DNA of 57,303 nt from JASGDC01 sp047605865 (lineage in GTDB: Bacteria; Actinomycetota; Actinomycetes; Actinomycetales; Micrococcaceae). Below are positions 42,086 to 50,739 of the stretch, one piece after another. A model generated the notes under the pieces. The model had not been told where the DNA came from. It saw only the letters and a list, made by a program, of their open reading frames with translations, and ran no database searches. Numbering within the stretch: the stretch's first letter is position 1; each line of letters begins with the position of its first letter. The stretch is taken from assembly GCA_047605865.1 (NCBI GenBank), contig JASGFC010000010.1, positions 1-57,303 on the forward strand, written 5' to 3'. A program made the position numbers and the translations under genes.

Positions 42086-43391
42086 AATTTTATGCAAAAA
42101 GATTCCCACTCCTCTTACAGCAGAAGACATCTTTACTACTGTATTTGAAGATTCTAAAAATCGTGTTTGGCTTGATAGTAGCTCACATACTATCGAAGGA
42201 AAAAATGAACGGCAACGCTTTAGTATCATGGCCGATGACTTGGGTGAAGATGCCTCCATTCAGCATTTTTCAACTGGAGAGATCTTCAATGAGTTAAATC
42301 AAAAAGTGCCCACCCATGATGTCTTTGTTGAACATAAAGACTACGAGTGCAGTTTTCAACTCGGCTGGATTGGTTGGATTAGCTATGAGGCTGAAGCTAC
42401 TTTCATGCATACTGATCGGGCTCTTGTGCTTGACCATCAAACTGGAGATTGCTTTGCGCTATTTTATAACACCCAAGAAAATACCAAATGGCTAATGCAC
42501 GTGGCACAAAAGATTAGTAGTGTACAAGAAACTTACCTGAAGCACCTTGGACAAGCTCCAGTTTTCCGTGCAAGAGACTCTAAGGACTCGTACCTAGCTA
42601 AAGTTGAGGCTATTTTAGAAGAAATTCGCCAAGGAAATACTTATGAAGCATGCCTCACAACACAACTTTCAGCTCAAACACCAGAAGACTTTACTGCACT
42701 TGACACATATCTTGCTCTGCGACACAACAACAAAGCTCCCTACAATGCATTTATTCAGCTCGATGGCACCACCTTGATGAGTACTTCACCGGAACGATTC
42801 CTTGGAATCACAGCAGAGGGAAAAATTATAGCTGAACCAATTAAAGGCACACGCAAACGTGCTAAAGATGCTACAGAAGACTTGGAACACCGAGAGGACC
42901 TCTACAGTTCTCTTAAAGATAGAGCTGAAAACATGATGATTGTAGACTTAATGCGCAACGATTTATCGCATTTTGCAGTTCCTGGAACCATCAAAGTGGA
43001 TCGCTTGTTCGATATAGAAAGCTATCAGAGTGTGCATCAGATGGTTAGTACCATTTCAGCACAATTACGTAAGAGCGCACAACGTGGAGACGTTATCCAA
43101 GCAGCTTTCCCAGCAGGTTCTATGACAGGTGCCCCTAAGATTAAAACAATGGAAATTCTAAAAGAACTTGAAGCAAAACCTCGTGGCATCTACTCAGGTT
43201 GCCTAGGGTTCATTTCTCACAATGGCGCTGTAGAACTCTCTGTTATTATTCGTACTCTTATTGAACATCAAGGTACACTTTCCCTTGGTGTTGGTGGCGC
43301 AGTAGTTGCAGATTCTACTCCAGAAGCAGAATATGAAGAAATTCAAACAAAAGCTAGTGGAATCCTTGATACCTTAGGCTCAACTTTCTGA
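42078..43391 (+). CDS. pabB: Aminodeoxychorismate synthase component I
   Basis: 437 aa from ATG 42078, with GGGAG 8 nt upstream. Chorismate-binding family: EPIKGTRKR, DRAENMMIVDLMRNDL, AAFPAGSMTGAPKIKTMEI and GCLGFISHNG. It aminates chorismate towards p-aminobenzoate; the glutaminase partner (PabA/TrpG) is not in the window. The PIKGT motif favours PabB over anthranilate synthase. It is followed 15 nt later by the lyase that completes the pathway. Confidence 0.93.
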   Translation: MIKILCKKIPTPLTAEDIFTTVFEDSKNRVWLDSSSHTIEGKNERQRFSIMADDLGEDASIQHFSTGEIFNELNQKVPTHDVFVEHKDYECSFQLGWIGWISYEAEATFMHTDRALVLDHQTGDCFALFYNTQENTKWLMHVAQKISSVQETYLKHLGQAPVFRARDSKDSYLAKVEAILEEIRQGNTYEACLTTQLSAQTPEDFTALDTYLALRHNNKAPYNAFIQLDGTTLMSTSPERFLGITAEGKIIAEPIKGTRKRAKDATEDLEHREDLYSSLKDRAENMMIVDLMRNDLSHFAVPGTIKVDRLFDIESYQSVHQMVSTISAQLRKSAQRGDVIQAAFPAGSMTGAPKIKTMEILKELEAKPRGIYSGCLGFISHNGAVELSVIIRTLIEHQGTLSLGVGGAVVADSTPEAEYEEIQTKASGILDTLGSTF

Positions 43392-43406
43392 AGTAGACTA
43401 AATACC

Positions 43407-44267
43407 ATGAGCATTGCTTTCTTACATGAACCTTACAATGACACAGACCAGATTTCGGCCTTTGACCTTGGGGTAACACATGGCGATGGTGTCTTTGAAA
43501 CTCTCCTAGCAGTGAAGAATGATCATGAAGTCAACATTCTACAACTTGAAGACCATCTCAGCAGATTGCAGAAATCTTTAACAAGCCTCGACCTTCAGCT
43601 AAATGGCGACATCATGGTAGCTGCACACTCGGCACTCAGCGATGAAATTGTTGCTCACCCAGAAGAAACAGAGTTCGTGCTTCGCTTCTTTGTCACTGCT
43701 GGTCTTGAAAAAGATAACCGCACCCAACCACTAGCTTGGGTCACTGCAAATCCACGCCCTGAAGCATCTAAAGCTGCCTCCCAACAAGGAGTAAACGTAC
43801 AGCTACTTTCCAAAGGACATCCAGCAGATTTTGCAAGCCATAGTCCATGGGCATTACAAAGCACCAAAAGCACCTCTTACGCAACCGCTATGGCAACTTT
43901 GCGTTTTGTTCAAAAAAATGGTTTTGATGAAGCCATCTATACAACAGCAGAAGGCTACATACTCGAAGGACCAACTTCAAACGTTGTCTTCCGTCAAGGT
44001 AAAACACTCTATACGCCTGAACCAGAACTTGGGCTACTTCATGGCACTACGCAACGTAGTATCTATCGTGCAGCCAAAGCTGACGGGTATCAACTTAAAT
44101 ATGGTCAATATAAAGTTGAAGACCTTATCAATGCCGATGGCGCTTGGCTTACCTCAAGTGTGCGTTTATTTACACCGATTCTTTCAATAGATAAAAAACC
44201 CGTTGCAAATCTAGACGAAACTCATGCTTTTCACGATACGATGAAACGCTGGATTCTCAAAAACTAA
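43407..44267 (+). CDS. pabC: Aminodeoxychorismate lyase (class IV aminotransferase fold)
   Basis: 286 aa. PLP fold-type IV: GVTHGDGVFETLL near the start, the PLP lysine in STKSTSYA, EGPTSNVVF, and LLHGTTQRSIY. Immediately after pabB, so the likely product is PabC, releasing pyruvate to give p-aminobenzoate. Branched-chain or D-amino-acid aminotransferase is the sequence-level alternative; context decides. No strong Shine-Dalgarno sequence; TAGACT ends 7 nt upstream. Confidence 0.88.
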   Translation: MSIAFLHEPYNDTDQISAFDLGVTHGDGVFETLLAVKNDHEVNILQLEDHLSRLQKSLTSLDLQLNGDIMVAAHSALSDEIVAHPEETEFVLRFFVTAGLEKDNRTQPLAWVTANPRPEASKAASQQGVNVQLLSKGHPADFASHSPWALQSTKSTSYATAMATLRFVQKNGFDEAIYTTAEGYILEGPTSNVVFRQGKTLYTPEPELGLLHGTTQRSIYRAAKADGYQLKYGQYKVEDLINADGAWLTSSVRLFTPILSIDKKPVANLDETHAFHDTMKRWILKN

Positions 44268-44291
44268 CCCCTCTCTTTCCCCTCCCGCAAG

Positions 44292-44341
44292 TCAGTGCTA
44301 TTTTCTGAAAATAACGCAATATTTTAAGCTTTTAGCACTGA
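44292..44341. repeat. Palindromic repeat copy 3, at the pabC-ecfT junction
   Basis: The left half equals copy 1's arm (TCAGTGCTATTTTCTGA) and the middle equals copy 2's loop (AAAATAACGC). The right arm keeps 9 perfect terminal pairs (TAGCACTGA) but has diverged inside. It lies between convergent genes, and its right arm encodes the last codons and stop of ecfT on the minus strand. Confidence 0.75.
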
Positions 44342-45088
44342 TTTAGTGAAAAGGATGAGGGCGATGCTTCCGAAGAGGAAAAGCCAATCGGCAGAAGTCA
44401 CGATAGACTTTCTTGCTTGAGTACGATGCGGATACTGCCCAAAGCCTTTTACTTGCATAGAAGCTGCTAGTTTATTAGCTCGACGCAGTGCAATAACAAA
44501 CAGTACATAACCTTGTGAGAGAAAATTCTTAATCCTAGAACCATCTGCAACACCTCGAACTCTGCGAGCACGCTGTAACATCGCCCAATCTTCTTGCATC
44601 AATGAAACCATTCGTAGAGCTGCAACAGCACCAATGACAAAACGTTCTGGAAGTTTTGCTTGCTGAATCAGTGCATCCCCTAGTTCAGTAGCATCAGTAC
44701 TTGCGAAGAGAATCACAGCAGGAATAGCAATAGCCAGAACGCGTAGTGCAATAGTGCAAGCTAAATGGATTGACCCATTAGTGATATGCATCCATAAAAA
44801 AGTAAAATACACCTGCCCAGAAGATTTACCCAGGATCAAGGTAGAAAAACCTGCAAGGGCTGCACCAATAAAGACTGGAGTTAAAAGTTTAAAAGCTTGC
44901 TTCAGTGGTACACCCCACCAAGGCATGAGTAAAAAATAAACGATAAGTAGCACAGCAGGAATGCTTGGGTTCAAGGTAAAAATGACTGGAACAGTCAAGA
45001 TTAGCATCACTAACAATTTAAAGAAAGGATTACGGTTACTGATAAAGGTGCCCTTGTGATGTTTCATCCCCTGTTTCACACTGACCAT
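44324..45088 (-). CDS. ecfT: ECF transporter transmembrane subunit EcfT
   Basis: 254 aa, about five to six membrane helices. The coupling-helix motifs are present: LQRARRVRGVADG and a second LAASMQVKGFGQ, which contact the ATPases. It forms the energising module with the fused ATPase encoded just upstream (13-nt overlap). Its last residues (KSVLKA) and stop are contributed by the palindromic repeat. Context gives hydroxymethylpyrimidine/thiamine import. Confidence 0.9.
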   Translation of the reverse strand: MVSVKQGMKHHKGTFISNRNPFFKLLVMLILTVPVIFTLNPSIPAVLLIVYFLLMPWWGVPLKQAFKLLTPVFIGAALAGFSTLILGKSSGQVYFTFLWMHITNGSIHLACTIALRVLAIAIPAVILFASTDATELGDALIQQAKLPERFVIGAVAALRMVSLMQEDWAMLQRARRVRGVADGSRIKNFLSQGYVLFVIALRRANKLAASMQVKGFGQYPHRTQARKSIVTSADWLFLFGSIALILFTKSVLKA

Positions 45089-46401
45089 TGCGCTACCTGC
45101 ACTTTCTGTGCATCAAGTGCTTCTATTAAGAGTTCATCATGAGTTGAAATAATCATACATACACCGCGTGCTAATTGCTCCTGCAATAACCTACACAAGA
45201 CCATCCAATGCTGTGGATCTTGACCAAAAGTTGGTTCGTCAAGAATAATGATTTCAGCGTTATCTGCTAAGGCAGTAGCTACGGAAAGTCTACGTTTTTG
45301 ACCACCTGAAAGAGTAAAAGGATTAGAATTTTTGAGATTACTGAGACCTAACAAGTCCAAAAGCTTTTCTGGAACTGTCTGCAGCTCTTCTTTAACAGTG
45401 TCGTATATAAATTGGTGCTCAGGATTCTGAAAAACAACACTGACGTGCTGCGCAAGTTCTGAAGATTTCATAGTAGAAAAATCTGGTGCAATAGTGCCAG
45501 CTGAAATTTCTTGTAAACCTGCAAGACTCATAGCCAGAGAAGTTTTTCCAATACCATTTTTACCCAATAAGGCATAGCAGTTTCCAGCATGAAAATCTTG
45601 AGTAATTCCCTCTAAAATGGGAACATCATAGCCCACACTAACATTTTCGGCGCTTAGAACCTTTCCTTGAGCAGAAGCATGATACTGCTCAAAGTTAAGT
45701 TTAAGCCCTGGATACCAGACGTTAAGCTGTGCGAGGAGCTTAGCTTGGGCAAAGATATCTTCAGCACTGCCATCACATTCTATTTCTCCCCTCTCATTGA
45801 GCACGATAACGCGATCTACTGAATCTGCCCACAACTCAACATTGTGTTCAACAATCACAAGTGTTTGTTGATGCTCTGCAGCAGTTTGTAAGATTACTTT
45901 TTTAAGATATTTGGCACCTTCAGCATCTAAATTAGCGCTAGCTTCATCCAGCAAAAGCACCTTAGGCTTTACTGCAAGCATATTTGCTAATGCTAAACGT
46001 TGTTTCTGCCCTCCAGATAAAGCATAGCTATCGTGATCGATGTCAAAAGGAAGATGAACTTCAGCTAAAGCTGTCTTGACTGTATTCCAGATTTCTACAT
46101 TTGGTACACAATAATTTTCGCAACTAAAGGCCACATCGTCACCAATGGTATGCATCACTATTTGAGCATCAGGGTCTTGAAGTACCATCCCAGCTTGTGA
46201 ATTTACCTCCAAGCTCCCACTACGTTTGCCTTCTTCTTCGGTTATTACACCGGCGATTAAATGCAGTAGTGTACTTTTGCCTACCCCACTTGGCCCAAGC
46301 AATAGCACCTTTTCGCCCTGATTGATGGTAAAGGAAAGGTTATTTAAGACATTGTTTTTACTACGCGGGTATCGATACGAGAAATTATGGGCACTAATCA
46401 T
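45076..46401 (-). CDS. ECF transporter fused double ATPase (EcfA1-EcfA2)
   Basis: 441 aa. Two ABC ATPase domains in one chain. First: Walker A GPSGVGKST, signature LSGGQKQRLAL, Walker B VLLLDEASANLD. Second: GKNGIGKTS, LSGGQKRRLSV, IIILDEPTFGQD. YkoD-type architecture, energising the YkoE S component (8-nt overlap upstream) through EcfT (13-nt overlap downstream). The second domain has Thr-Ser rather than Ser-Thr in Walker A, a normal variant. Confidence 0.93.
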   Translation of the reverse strand: MISAHNFSYRYPRSKNNVLNNLSFTINQGEKVLLLGPSGVGKSTLLHLIAGVITEEEGKRSGSLEVNSQAGMVLQDPDAQIVMHTIGDDVAFSCENYCVPNVEIWNTVKTALAEVHLPFDIDHDSYALSGGQKQRLALANMLAVKPKVLLLDEASANLDAEGAKYLKKVILQTAAEHQQTLVIVEHNVELWADSVDRVIVLNERGEIECDGSAEDIFAQAKLLAQLNVWYPGLKLNFEQYHASAQGKVLSAENVSVGYDVPILEGITQDFHAGNCYALLGKNGIGKTSLAMSLAGLQEISAGTIAPDFSTMKSSELAQHVSVVFQNPEHQFIYDTVKEELQTVPEKLLDLLGLSNLKNSNPFTLSGGQKRRLSVATALADNAEIIILDEPTFGQDPQHWMVLCRLLQEQLARGVCMIISTHDELLIEALDAQKVQVAQWSV

Positions 46402-46981
46402 TGTCTATCAGCTCTAACTCTGAGGCTACAGCGAAGCGATCTAAGACTCCTGTTTTCACAAGTTTTTTAGTAAGCTGATATGAACCAAACCCAGCTAGGA
46501 TAGCTCCAGAAATACATGTTGCTACTAATGCTGTAATACGCCATACTGGCTCCCAGGCTACAAAACTGATTGATTGTGAAAGTACCGCCCCACCTAAAGC
46601 AGCACCCACACCAGCTAAAACAGCAACCAATCTAGTGAACTTCTTATACCTAAAGAGTGCAAAAACTAGTTCTGTGCCTAGTCCTTGCATTGCACCCCAC
46701 ATGAAAGCCTCGAAACCCCACTGTGAGCCTAACATCATGGCCACGATAGCTGCCAGTAGTTCCGTAAAGAACGCTGCTCCTGGTTTTCTGATAATAAGTC
46801 CACCAAGAACTCCTGGGAAAAGCCAGCCACCATCAGCTAAAGATTCTAAGGGTTGGAAGAAAGTCAAAAGCGGGAATAAAGCTACTGAAGTAAACAAACC
46901 CCAAGCCCAAATCATAACCCCACTGACAGCAGCAAGAACACTAGCAAACACGATGTCTATCGTGCGCCATTTCCTAGCCAT
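46394..46981 (-). CDS. ykoE: ECF transporter S component, YkoE family
   Basis: 195 aa from ATG 46981, with GGAGG 7 nt upstream; a longer in-frame start at 47029 would lie inside the riboswitch leader. About five to six membrane helices; the opening RKWRTIDIVFASVLAAVSGVMIWAWG is characteristic of YkoE, the substrate-binding subunit for thiamine or its hydroxymethylpyrimidine moiety. The TPP riboswitch upstream supports that substrate. First gene of ykoE-ecfA-ecfT. Confidence 0.92.
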   Translation of the reverse strand: MARKWRTIDIVFASVLAAVSGVMIWAWGLFTSVALFPLLTFFQPLESLADGGWLFPGVLGGLIIRKPGAAFFTELLAAIVAMMLGSQWGFEAFMWGAMQGLGTELVFALFRYKKFTRLVAVLAGVGAALGGAVLSQSISFVAWEPVWRITALVATCISGAILAGFGSYQLTKKLVKTGVLDRFAVASELELIDND

Positions 46982-46988
46982 TACAATA

Positions 46989-47011
46989 CCTCCTGAAGTT
47001 GTAACAGGAGG
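46989..47011 (-). promoter_or_regulatory. SD-sequestering hairpin of the TPP riboswitch
   Basis: On the minus strand CCTCCTG (47005-47011) is the exact complement of CAGGAGG (46989-46995), the ykoE ribosome binding site, with a 9-nt loop. This is the likely expression platform: pairing blocks translation. Confidence 0.8.
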
Positions 47012-47040
47012 GGAATTGATGTGTATCAATATGAGAAACT

Positions 47041-47140
47041 CGACTGCCTACGCTGGTATAAACCAGATCAGGTTCGAGGGTCTGTGCAATGAGCACACTC
47101 TCAGCATCTTTGTCTTGGATTAAGACTGATGCTCCCCTGT
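47041..47140 (-). promoter_or_regulatory. TPP riboswitch (THI element)
   Basis: Read on the minus strand, the conserved blocks appear in order: ACAGGGGAGC, CTGAGA, ACCCTCGAACCTGATCTGG, then TATACCAGCGTAGGCAG. These match the thiamine pyrophosphate aptamer. It precedes ykoE by about 60 nt, so TPP should reduce expression of the importer. Confidence 0.96.
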
Positions 47141-47239
47141 CGTCTTTTTAGCTTAACAAAATGTCAATATTTTTTCACATTTGATGGCTTATTTCTTAGC
47201 AGTAGCAGTTATTATAAGAAGTAACAAAAGGAGTAAATT

Positions 47240-47533
47240 ATGTTTGGTTCAAGAAGAAGAAAACTGATGAAACGAGCAACTTCAACAGCAGCTTCGGCTA
47301 TTGGTGGTAAATTAGCTCACACTGCGTGGCGTACTGGAACAGGTAAAAAAGGTAGCCGCCATGCTGAAGACATCAAAGAAGCTGTTGGATTTGCAATGTT
47401 AACAAGTGCTGCTGTAGCAGGTTTGAATGTTGCTTTTTCCCGCTATCTTAATAAGCAAGAAAAGGCTTTTACACAAGATATTAAAACCAGAAGATCAGAA
47501 CTTAATTCAGAATTAAACAAACAACTTAAATAA
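47240..47533 (+). CDS. Small unknown protein, possibly DUF4235-like
   Basis: 97 aa. A basic N-terminus (GSRRRKLMKRA), a short amphipathic region, one hydrophobic stretch at about 50-67 (AVGFAMLTSAAVAGLNVAF) and a charged helical tail. The pattern recalls the actinobacterial DUF4235 group, but I am not certain. AAAAGGAG at good spacing precedes the ATG. It is followed 34 nt later by the MFS gene on the same strand. Confidence 0.68.
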   Translation: MFGSRRRKLMKRATSTAASAIGGKLAHTAWRTGTGKKGSRHAEDIKEAVGFAMLTSAAVAGLNVAFSRYLNKQEKAFTQDIKTRRSELNSELNKQLK

Positions 47534-47567
47534 GAAATAACCTAAGCTACACACAGAAAGTAAGACT

Positions 47568-48986
47568 ATGTCTGATGGCACGTTGGAACCACTTGAAAGT
47601 ACTTCAGCGCTAGATTCAAAAGAGGTTGACAAGAGTCAAGTCTTTGCATGGAGTTTGTGGGAGTGGGGTTCAGGTGCTTTCAACACTATTATTACCACTT
47701 TCGTCTTCTCTGTTTATTTAACTGATCAAGTTGCTAAAACAGAAACCGAAGGCTCTCAGGCTCTTGGTTGGGGCATGGGTTTAGGTGGTCTTCTGATTGC
47801 TCTGCTAGCCCCAGTTACAGGACAACGTTCAGATAGAGGCGGGCGTCGTAAACTCTGGCTAGGTGTTAATACAGCTGCTGTGTGTGTCACCATCGCCTGT
47901 GGATTCTTTGTTAAACCAGACCCGAAATACTTAGTGCCTGGTATTGCTGTCATTGCCATCGCTAATATTTTCTTCCAATTTGCTGAAGTCAACAATAACG
48001 CCATCTTGCTTCAAGTATCTAACAAAAAATCTCTCGGTAAAATTTCTGGCTTCGGTTGGGGTATGGGATATGTTGGCGGCATCGTTGCCCTCCTCATTGC
48101 TCTTGTTGGATTCGCTACAGTACCTAAAGGCAAAAATCACAGCCTCTTTGGTGTACCAACAGCAGAGAGTCTTAACATTCGTGCCTTGTGTATCTTTGCA
48201 GCCGTCTGGTTTTTTGTCTCAATGCTCCCATTGCTCTACAAAGTTCCTGAAATTGCTCCACGAAATATTGAGCAAGAAAAAGAAACCATCGCCGAATCTT
48301 ACAAGAAGTTGTGGGCTACAGTTAAACGTATTTATAAAGAAGATCGCAACATCATTAAATTCTTAATTTCTAGTGCTTTATTCCGTGATGGTCTAGCTGC
48401 TGTCTTCCAGTTTGCTGCCATTCTTGCAGTAGGTACCTATGGTCTTAATCAACAGCAAGTTCTTGTTTTTGCTATTGTTGCTAATCTTTTCGCAGCTTTA
48501 GGCGCAATGTCTGCAGGCTGGTTTGACGATCACTTCGGCCCTAAGATTGTTATTGTGGTATCTCTTGCTTCCTTAATGATTGCAGGAATTATCCTCTTCC
48601 TCGTTCCTTCTCTGATACCAGCGAAGAAAACAGAAGGATTTTGGATTATTGCTTTGATTTTGTGCTTGTTCGTAGGACCTGCGCAATCATCAAGTCGTAC
48701 ATTCTTAGCACGCATGGCTCGTAGAGGACAAGAAGGCGAACTCTTCGGTTTGTATGCAACAACTGGACGTGCTGTTAGTTTCCTAGCTCCTACCCTTTTC
48801 GCACTGTGTATTAGCCTTGCTCTTCCTCATGTAGGTCATGCAGATGCACAGCGTTGGGGCATATGGGGAATTATCATTACTGTTGCTCTAGGACTTGGAA
48901 CACTCCTTAGTGTAAGCCCTCCAACAACAGAAGAAGAGTCTCCTCTTGCTAAGGCTGCAACACAACCACGCGCTGATATGTACTAA
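47568..48986 (+). CDS. Atg22-like (UMF1 family) MFS transporter
   Basis: 472 aa with about 12 membrane helices. The start SLWEWGSGAFNTIITTFVFSVYL and the later ISGFGWGMGYVGGIVALL are hallmarks of the Atg22/UMF1 branch of the major facilitator superfamily, whose yeast member exports amino acids from the vacuole. The bacterial substrate is unknown. Convergent with dcd, 3 nt between stops. Confidence 0.88.
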   Translation: MSDGTLEPLESTSALDSKEVDKSQVFAWSLWEWGSGAFNTIITTFVFSVYLTDQVAKTETEGSQALGWGMGLGGLLIALLAPVTGQRSDRGGRRKLWLGVNTAAVCVTIACGFFVKPDPKYLVPGIAVIAIANIFFQFAEVNNNAILLQVSNKKSLGKISGFGWGMGYVGGIVALLIALVGFATVPKGKNHSLFGVPTAESLNIRALCIFAAVWFFVSMLPLLYKVPEIAPRNIEQEKETIAESYKKLWATVKRIYKEDRNIIKFLISSALFRDGLAAVFQFAAILAVGTYGLNQQQVLVFAIVANLFAALGAMSAGWFDDHFGPKIVIVVSLASLMIAGIILFLVPSLIPAKKTEGFWIIALILCLFVGPAQSSSRTFLARMARRGQEGELFGLYATTGRAVSFLAPTLFALCISLALPHVGHADAQRWGIWGIIITVALGLGTLLSVSPPTTEEESPLAKAATQPRADMY

Positions 48987-48989
48987 ACT

Positions 48990-49568
48990 TCATGAAATAT
49001 CAGTACGATGAAAATTGAGGTAAGAGCGGCTAGCTGTTGGACCACTTTGACCTTTATATCGTGAAGAATATTCCTGGGCGCCATAAGGTTTTTCAGATTC
49101 AGAAGATAACTGGAAGAAACATAGTTGACCAATCTTTGATCCTGGCCAAACTTTAATAGGTAACGTTGCCATATTAGAAAGCTCAAGTGTGATTTGCCCC
49201 GAGAACCCTGGATCAATGAATCCAGCAGTGGCATGGGTTAAAAGACCAAGTCGACCAAGACTAGATTTACCTTCAAGTCGTGCAGCAATCTTAGGCCCTA
49301 AAGATACTGTTTCATAAGTAGCTCCCAGAACAAATTCACCTGGATGCAAAATAAAAGGCTCACCATTTTCTACCTCGATAAGGCGTGTTAAATCTTTTTG
49401 TTCAATAGCTGGGTCAATGTGAGCGTATTTGTGATTATCAAAGAGTCTAAAAAGTTTATCAACTCTCACATCAATACTGGAAGGCTGAATCATCTCAGCA
49501 TCATATGGGTCTAATGTAATTTGACCTTCTTCAATGTTGTGAAGAATATCTCTATCAGAAAGCAACAT
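48990..49568 (-). CDS. dcd: dCTP deaminase (possibly bifunctional, dUMP-forming)
   Basis: 192 aa. Dcd family: MIQPSSIDVR, LEGKSSLGRLGL with the catalytic region HATAGFIDPGFSGQITLELSN, and a C-terminal GQSGPTASR. It turns dCTP to dUTP, and in actinobacteria often on to dUMP. Together with dut in this window it supplies dUMP for thymidylate. It lies 15 nt upstream of mnhG on the same strand's order? No: mnhG (49584-49952) is transcribed towards it, so dcd may be read at the end of the Mrp transcript. Confidence 0.93.
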   Translation of the reverse strand: MLLSDRDILHNIEEGQITLDPYDAEMIQPSSIDVRVDKLFRLFDNHKYAHIDPAIEQKDLTRLIEVENGEPFILHPGEFVLGATYETVSLGPKIAARLEGKSSLGRLGLLTHATAGFIDPGFSGQITLELSNMATLPIKVWPGSKIGQLCFFQLSSESEKPYGAQEYSSRYKGQSGPTASRSYLNFHRTDIS

Positions 49569-49583
49569 AACTAATCTGCCAAT

Positions 49584-49952
49584 CTACTGTTCTTGAACTG
49601 TTTGTGTGGGTAAATCTTTTGTGTATAGTGGTGTCATTTCATCCACAGGAGTAAGCTCATGATTGAAATCTTCAGTTCGATGCGCTGCTCTAGCAACAAT
49701 ATGTGCACCGACTGGAATTGTGAGTAATTGCAAGCCCCATACCAAAGCCATAGCAAGAGCAATATGAATACTGCGCTGTTGAATCGCAAAACCTGTACAC
49801 ATACAGAACAAGCCAAAAACTTGTGGTTTTGTTGCGCCATGCATTCTAGTTAGAACATCAGGAAAGACTAAAGTACCATAAGCCCCTGCAAGAGCGGAAA
49901 GAGCCCCTAGAATATAGAAGAATGAAGGAGCTATCTGAAAAAATACGTTCAT
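49584..49952 (-). CDS. mnhG: Mrp Na+/H+ antiporter subunit G
   Basis: 122 aa. Three membrane helices and the motif LVFPDVLTRMHGATKPQVFG, diagnostic of MnhG/PhaG. It is needed for the Mrp antiporter complex. The start overlaps the mnhF stop by 1 nt (TAATG). C-terminal 35 residues are hydrophilic. Last of the six mnh genes; dcd follows 15 nt later. Confidence 0.93.
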   Translation of the reverse strand: MNVFFQIAPSFFYILGALSALAGAYGTLVFPDVLTRMHGATKPQVFGLFCMCTGFAIQQRSIHIALAMALVWGLQLLTIPVGAHIVARAAHRTEDFNHELTPVDEMTPLYTKDLPTQTVQEQ

Positions 49953-50209
49953 TACTGCTTCCTCACATATCGTGCTACAGCCACGGATGAAACAAAACCA
50001 ATTGAAGCAAGCACTAGCAACAACGGGATGTTAAGAGAATCACCCATAAAGGCCATATCTAGAATAATTCCTGCCATGAAAATTGAAACCAGCACATCAT
50101 TTGCAATAAGGCGATCCAGTAATGAAGGACCTTTTGCCACACGATAGAGCATCATTAATGTTGCTAAGCTCAAGCAAGATGCCACGATAACCAAAACGTA
50201 GACACTCAT
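49952..50209 (-). CDS. mnhF: Mrp Na+/H+ antiporter subunit F
   Basis: 85 aa, three membrane helices. The motif YRVAKGPSLLDRLIANDVL is typical of MnhF. Overlaps mnhE by 4 nt and mnhG by 1 nt, so translation of the set is coupled. Confidence 0.93.
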   Translation of the reverse strand: MSVYVLVIVASCLSLATLMMLYRVAKGPSLLDRLIANDVLVSIFMAGIILDMAFMGDSLNIPLLLVLASIGFVSSVAVARYVRKQ

Positions 50210-50739
50210 TTTTCCTCCTGCTTCAACAATTGCATATCAGCCTTAGTACCAATACATCTCATTGTTTTGTGATGAATATTAACTGTTTCATCTCGTATCT
50301 TTTGCATATCGCTCTCATTTTCTACGTTGAGAGCATGAATGTACATAATATGGTTTGTGAAATCAATGTCAATGACACTACTTCCAGGCACTAGAGTAAC
50401 AAAATGTGATGCAACAGTAGTGGTCATTGGAGATGTAGGGAGCAGTTTAACGCCAAGAATTGCATTCTTAACATGGCTACCTTTTGTTAAAGCAACAACA
50501 GTAACTCTAAGGCTTGCCATAACTAGCTCTTTGAGAAACCAGATAAAAGCATACAAAGTATAGAATGAATCAAACCTGTCTGTGACAGCTATAGATGGTA
50601 ATCTAAAAACCGCTAACACAATGAGCATCACAATAACTCCACCAATGATAGTCAAAGCTGAAGCGTTACCCCACAGAATCATCCATAAGAGCACAAGCCA
50701 CAGTGGTAACCAGATATTTTTAATGCTCAAAAGAACCAC
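50206..50739 (-). CDS. mnhE: Mrp Na+/H+ antiporter subunit E
   Basis: 177 aa. Two to three N-terminal helices, then a cytoplasmic domain with VTLVPGSSVIDIDFTNHIMYIHAL, the MnhE signature. GTG start at 50739, overlapping mnhD by 20 nt. The AAAGGTGA ribosome binding site is very close to the GTG. Confidence 0.9.
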   Translation of the reverse strand: MVLLSIKNIWLPLWLVLLWMILWGNASALTIIGGVIVMLIVLAVFRLPSIAVTDRFDSFYTLYAFIWFLKELVMASLRVTVVALTKGSHVKNAILGVKLLPTSPMTTTVASHFVTLVPGSSVIDIDFTNHIMYIHALNVENESDMQKIRDETVNIHHKTMRCIGTKADMQLLKQEEK

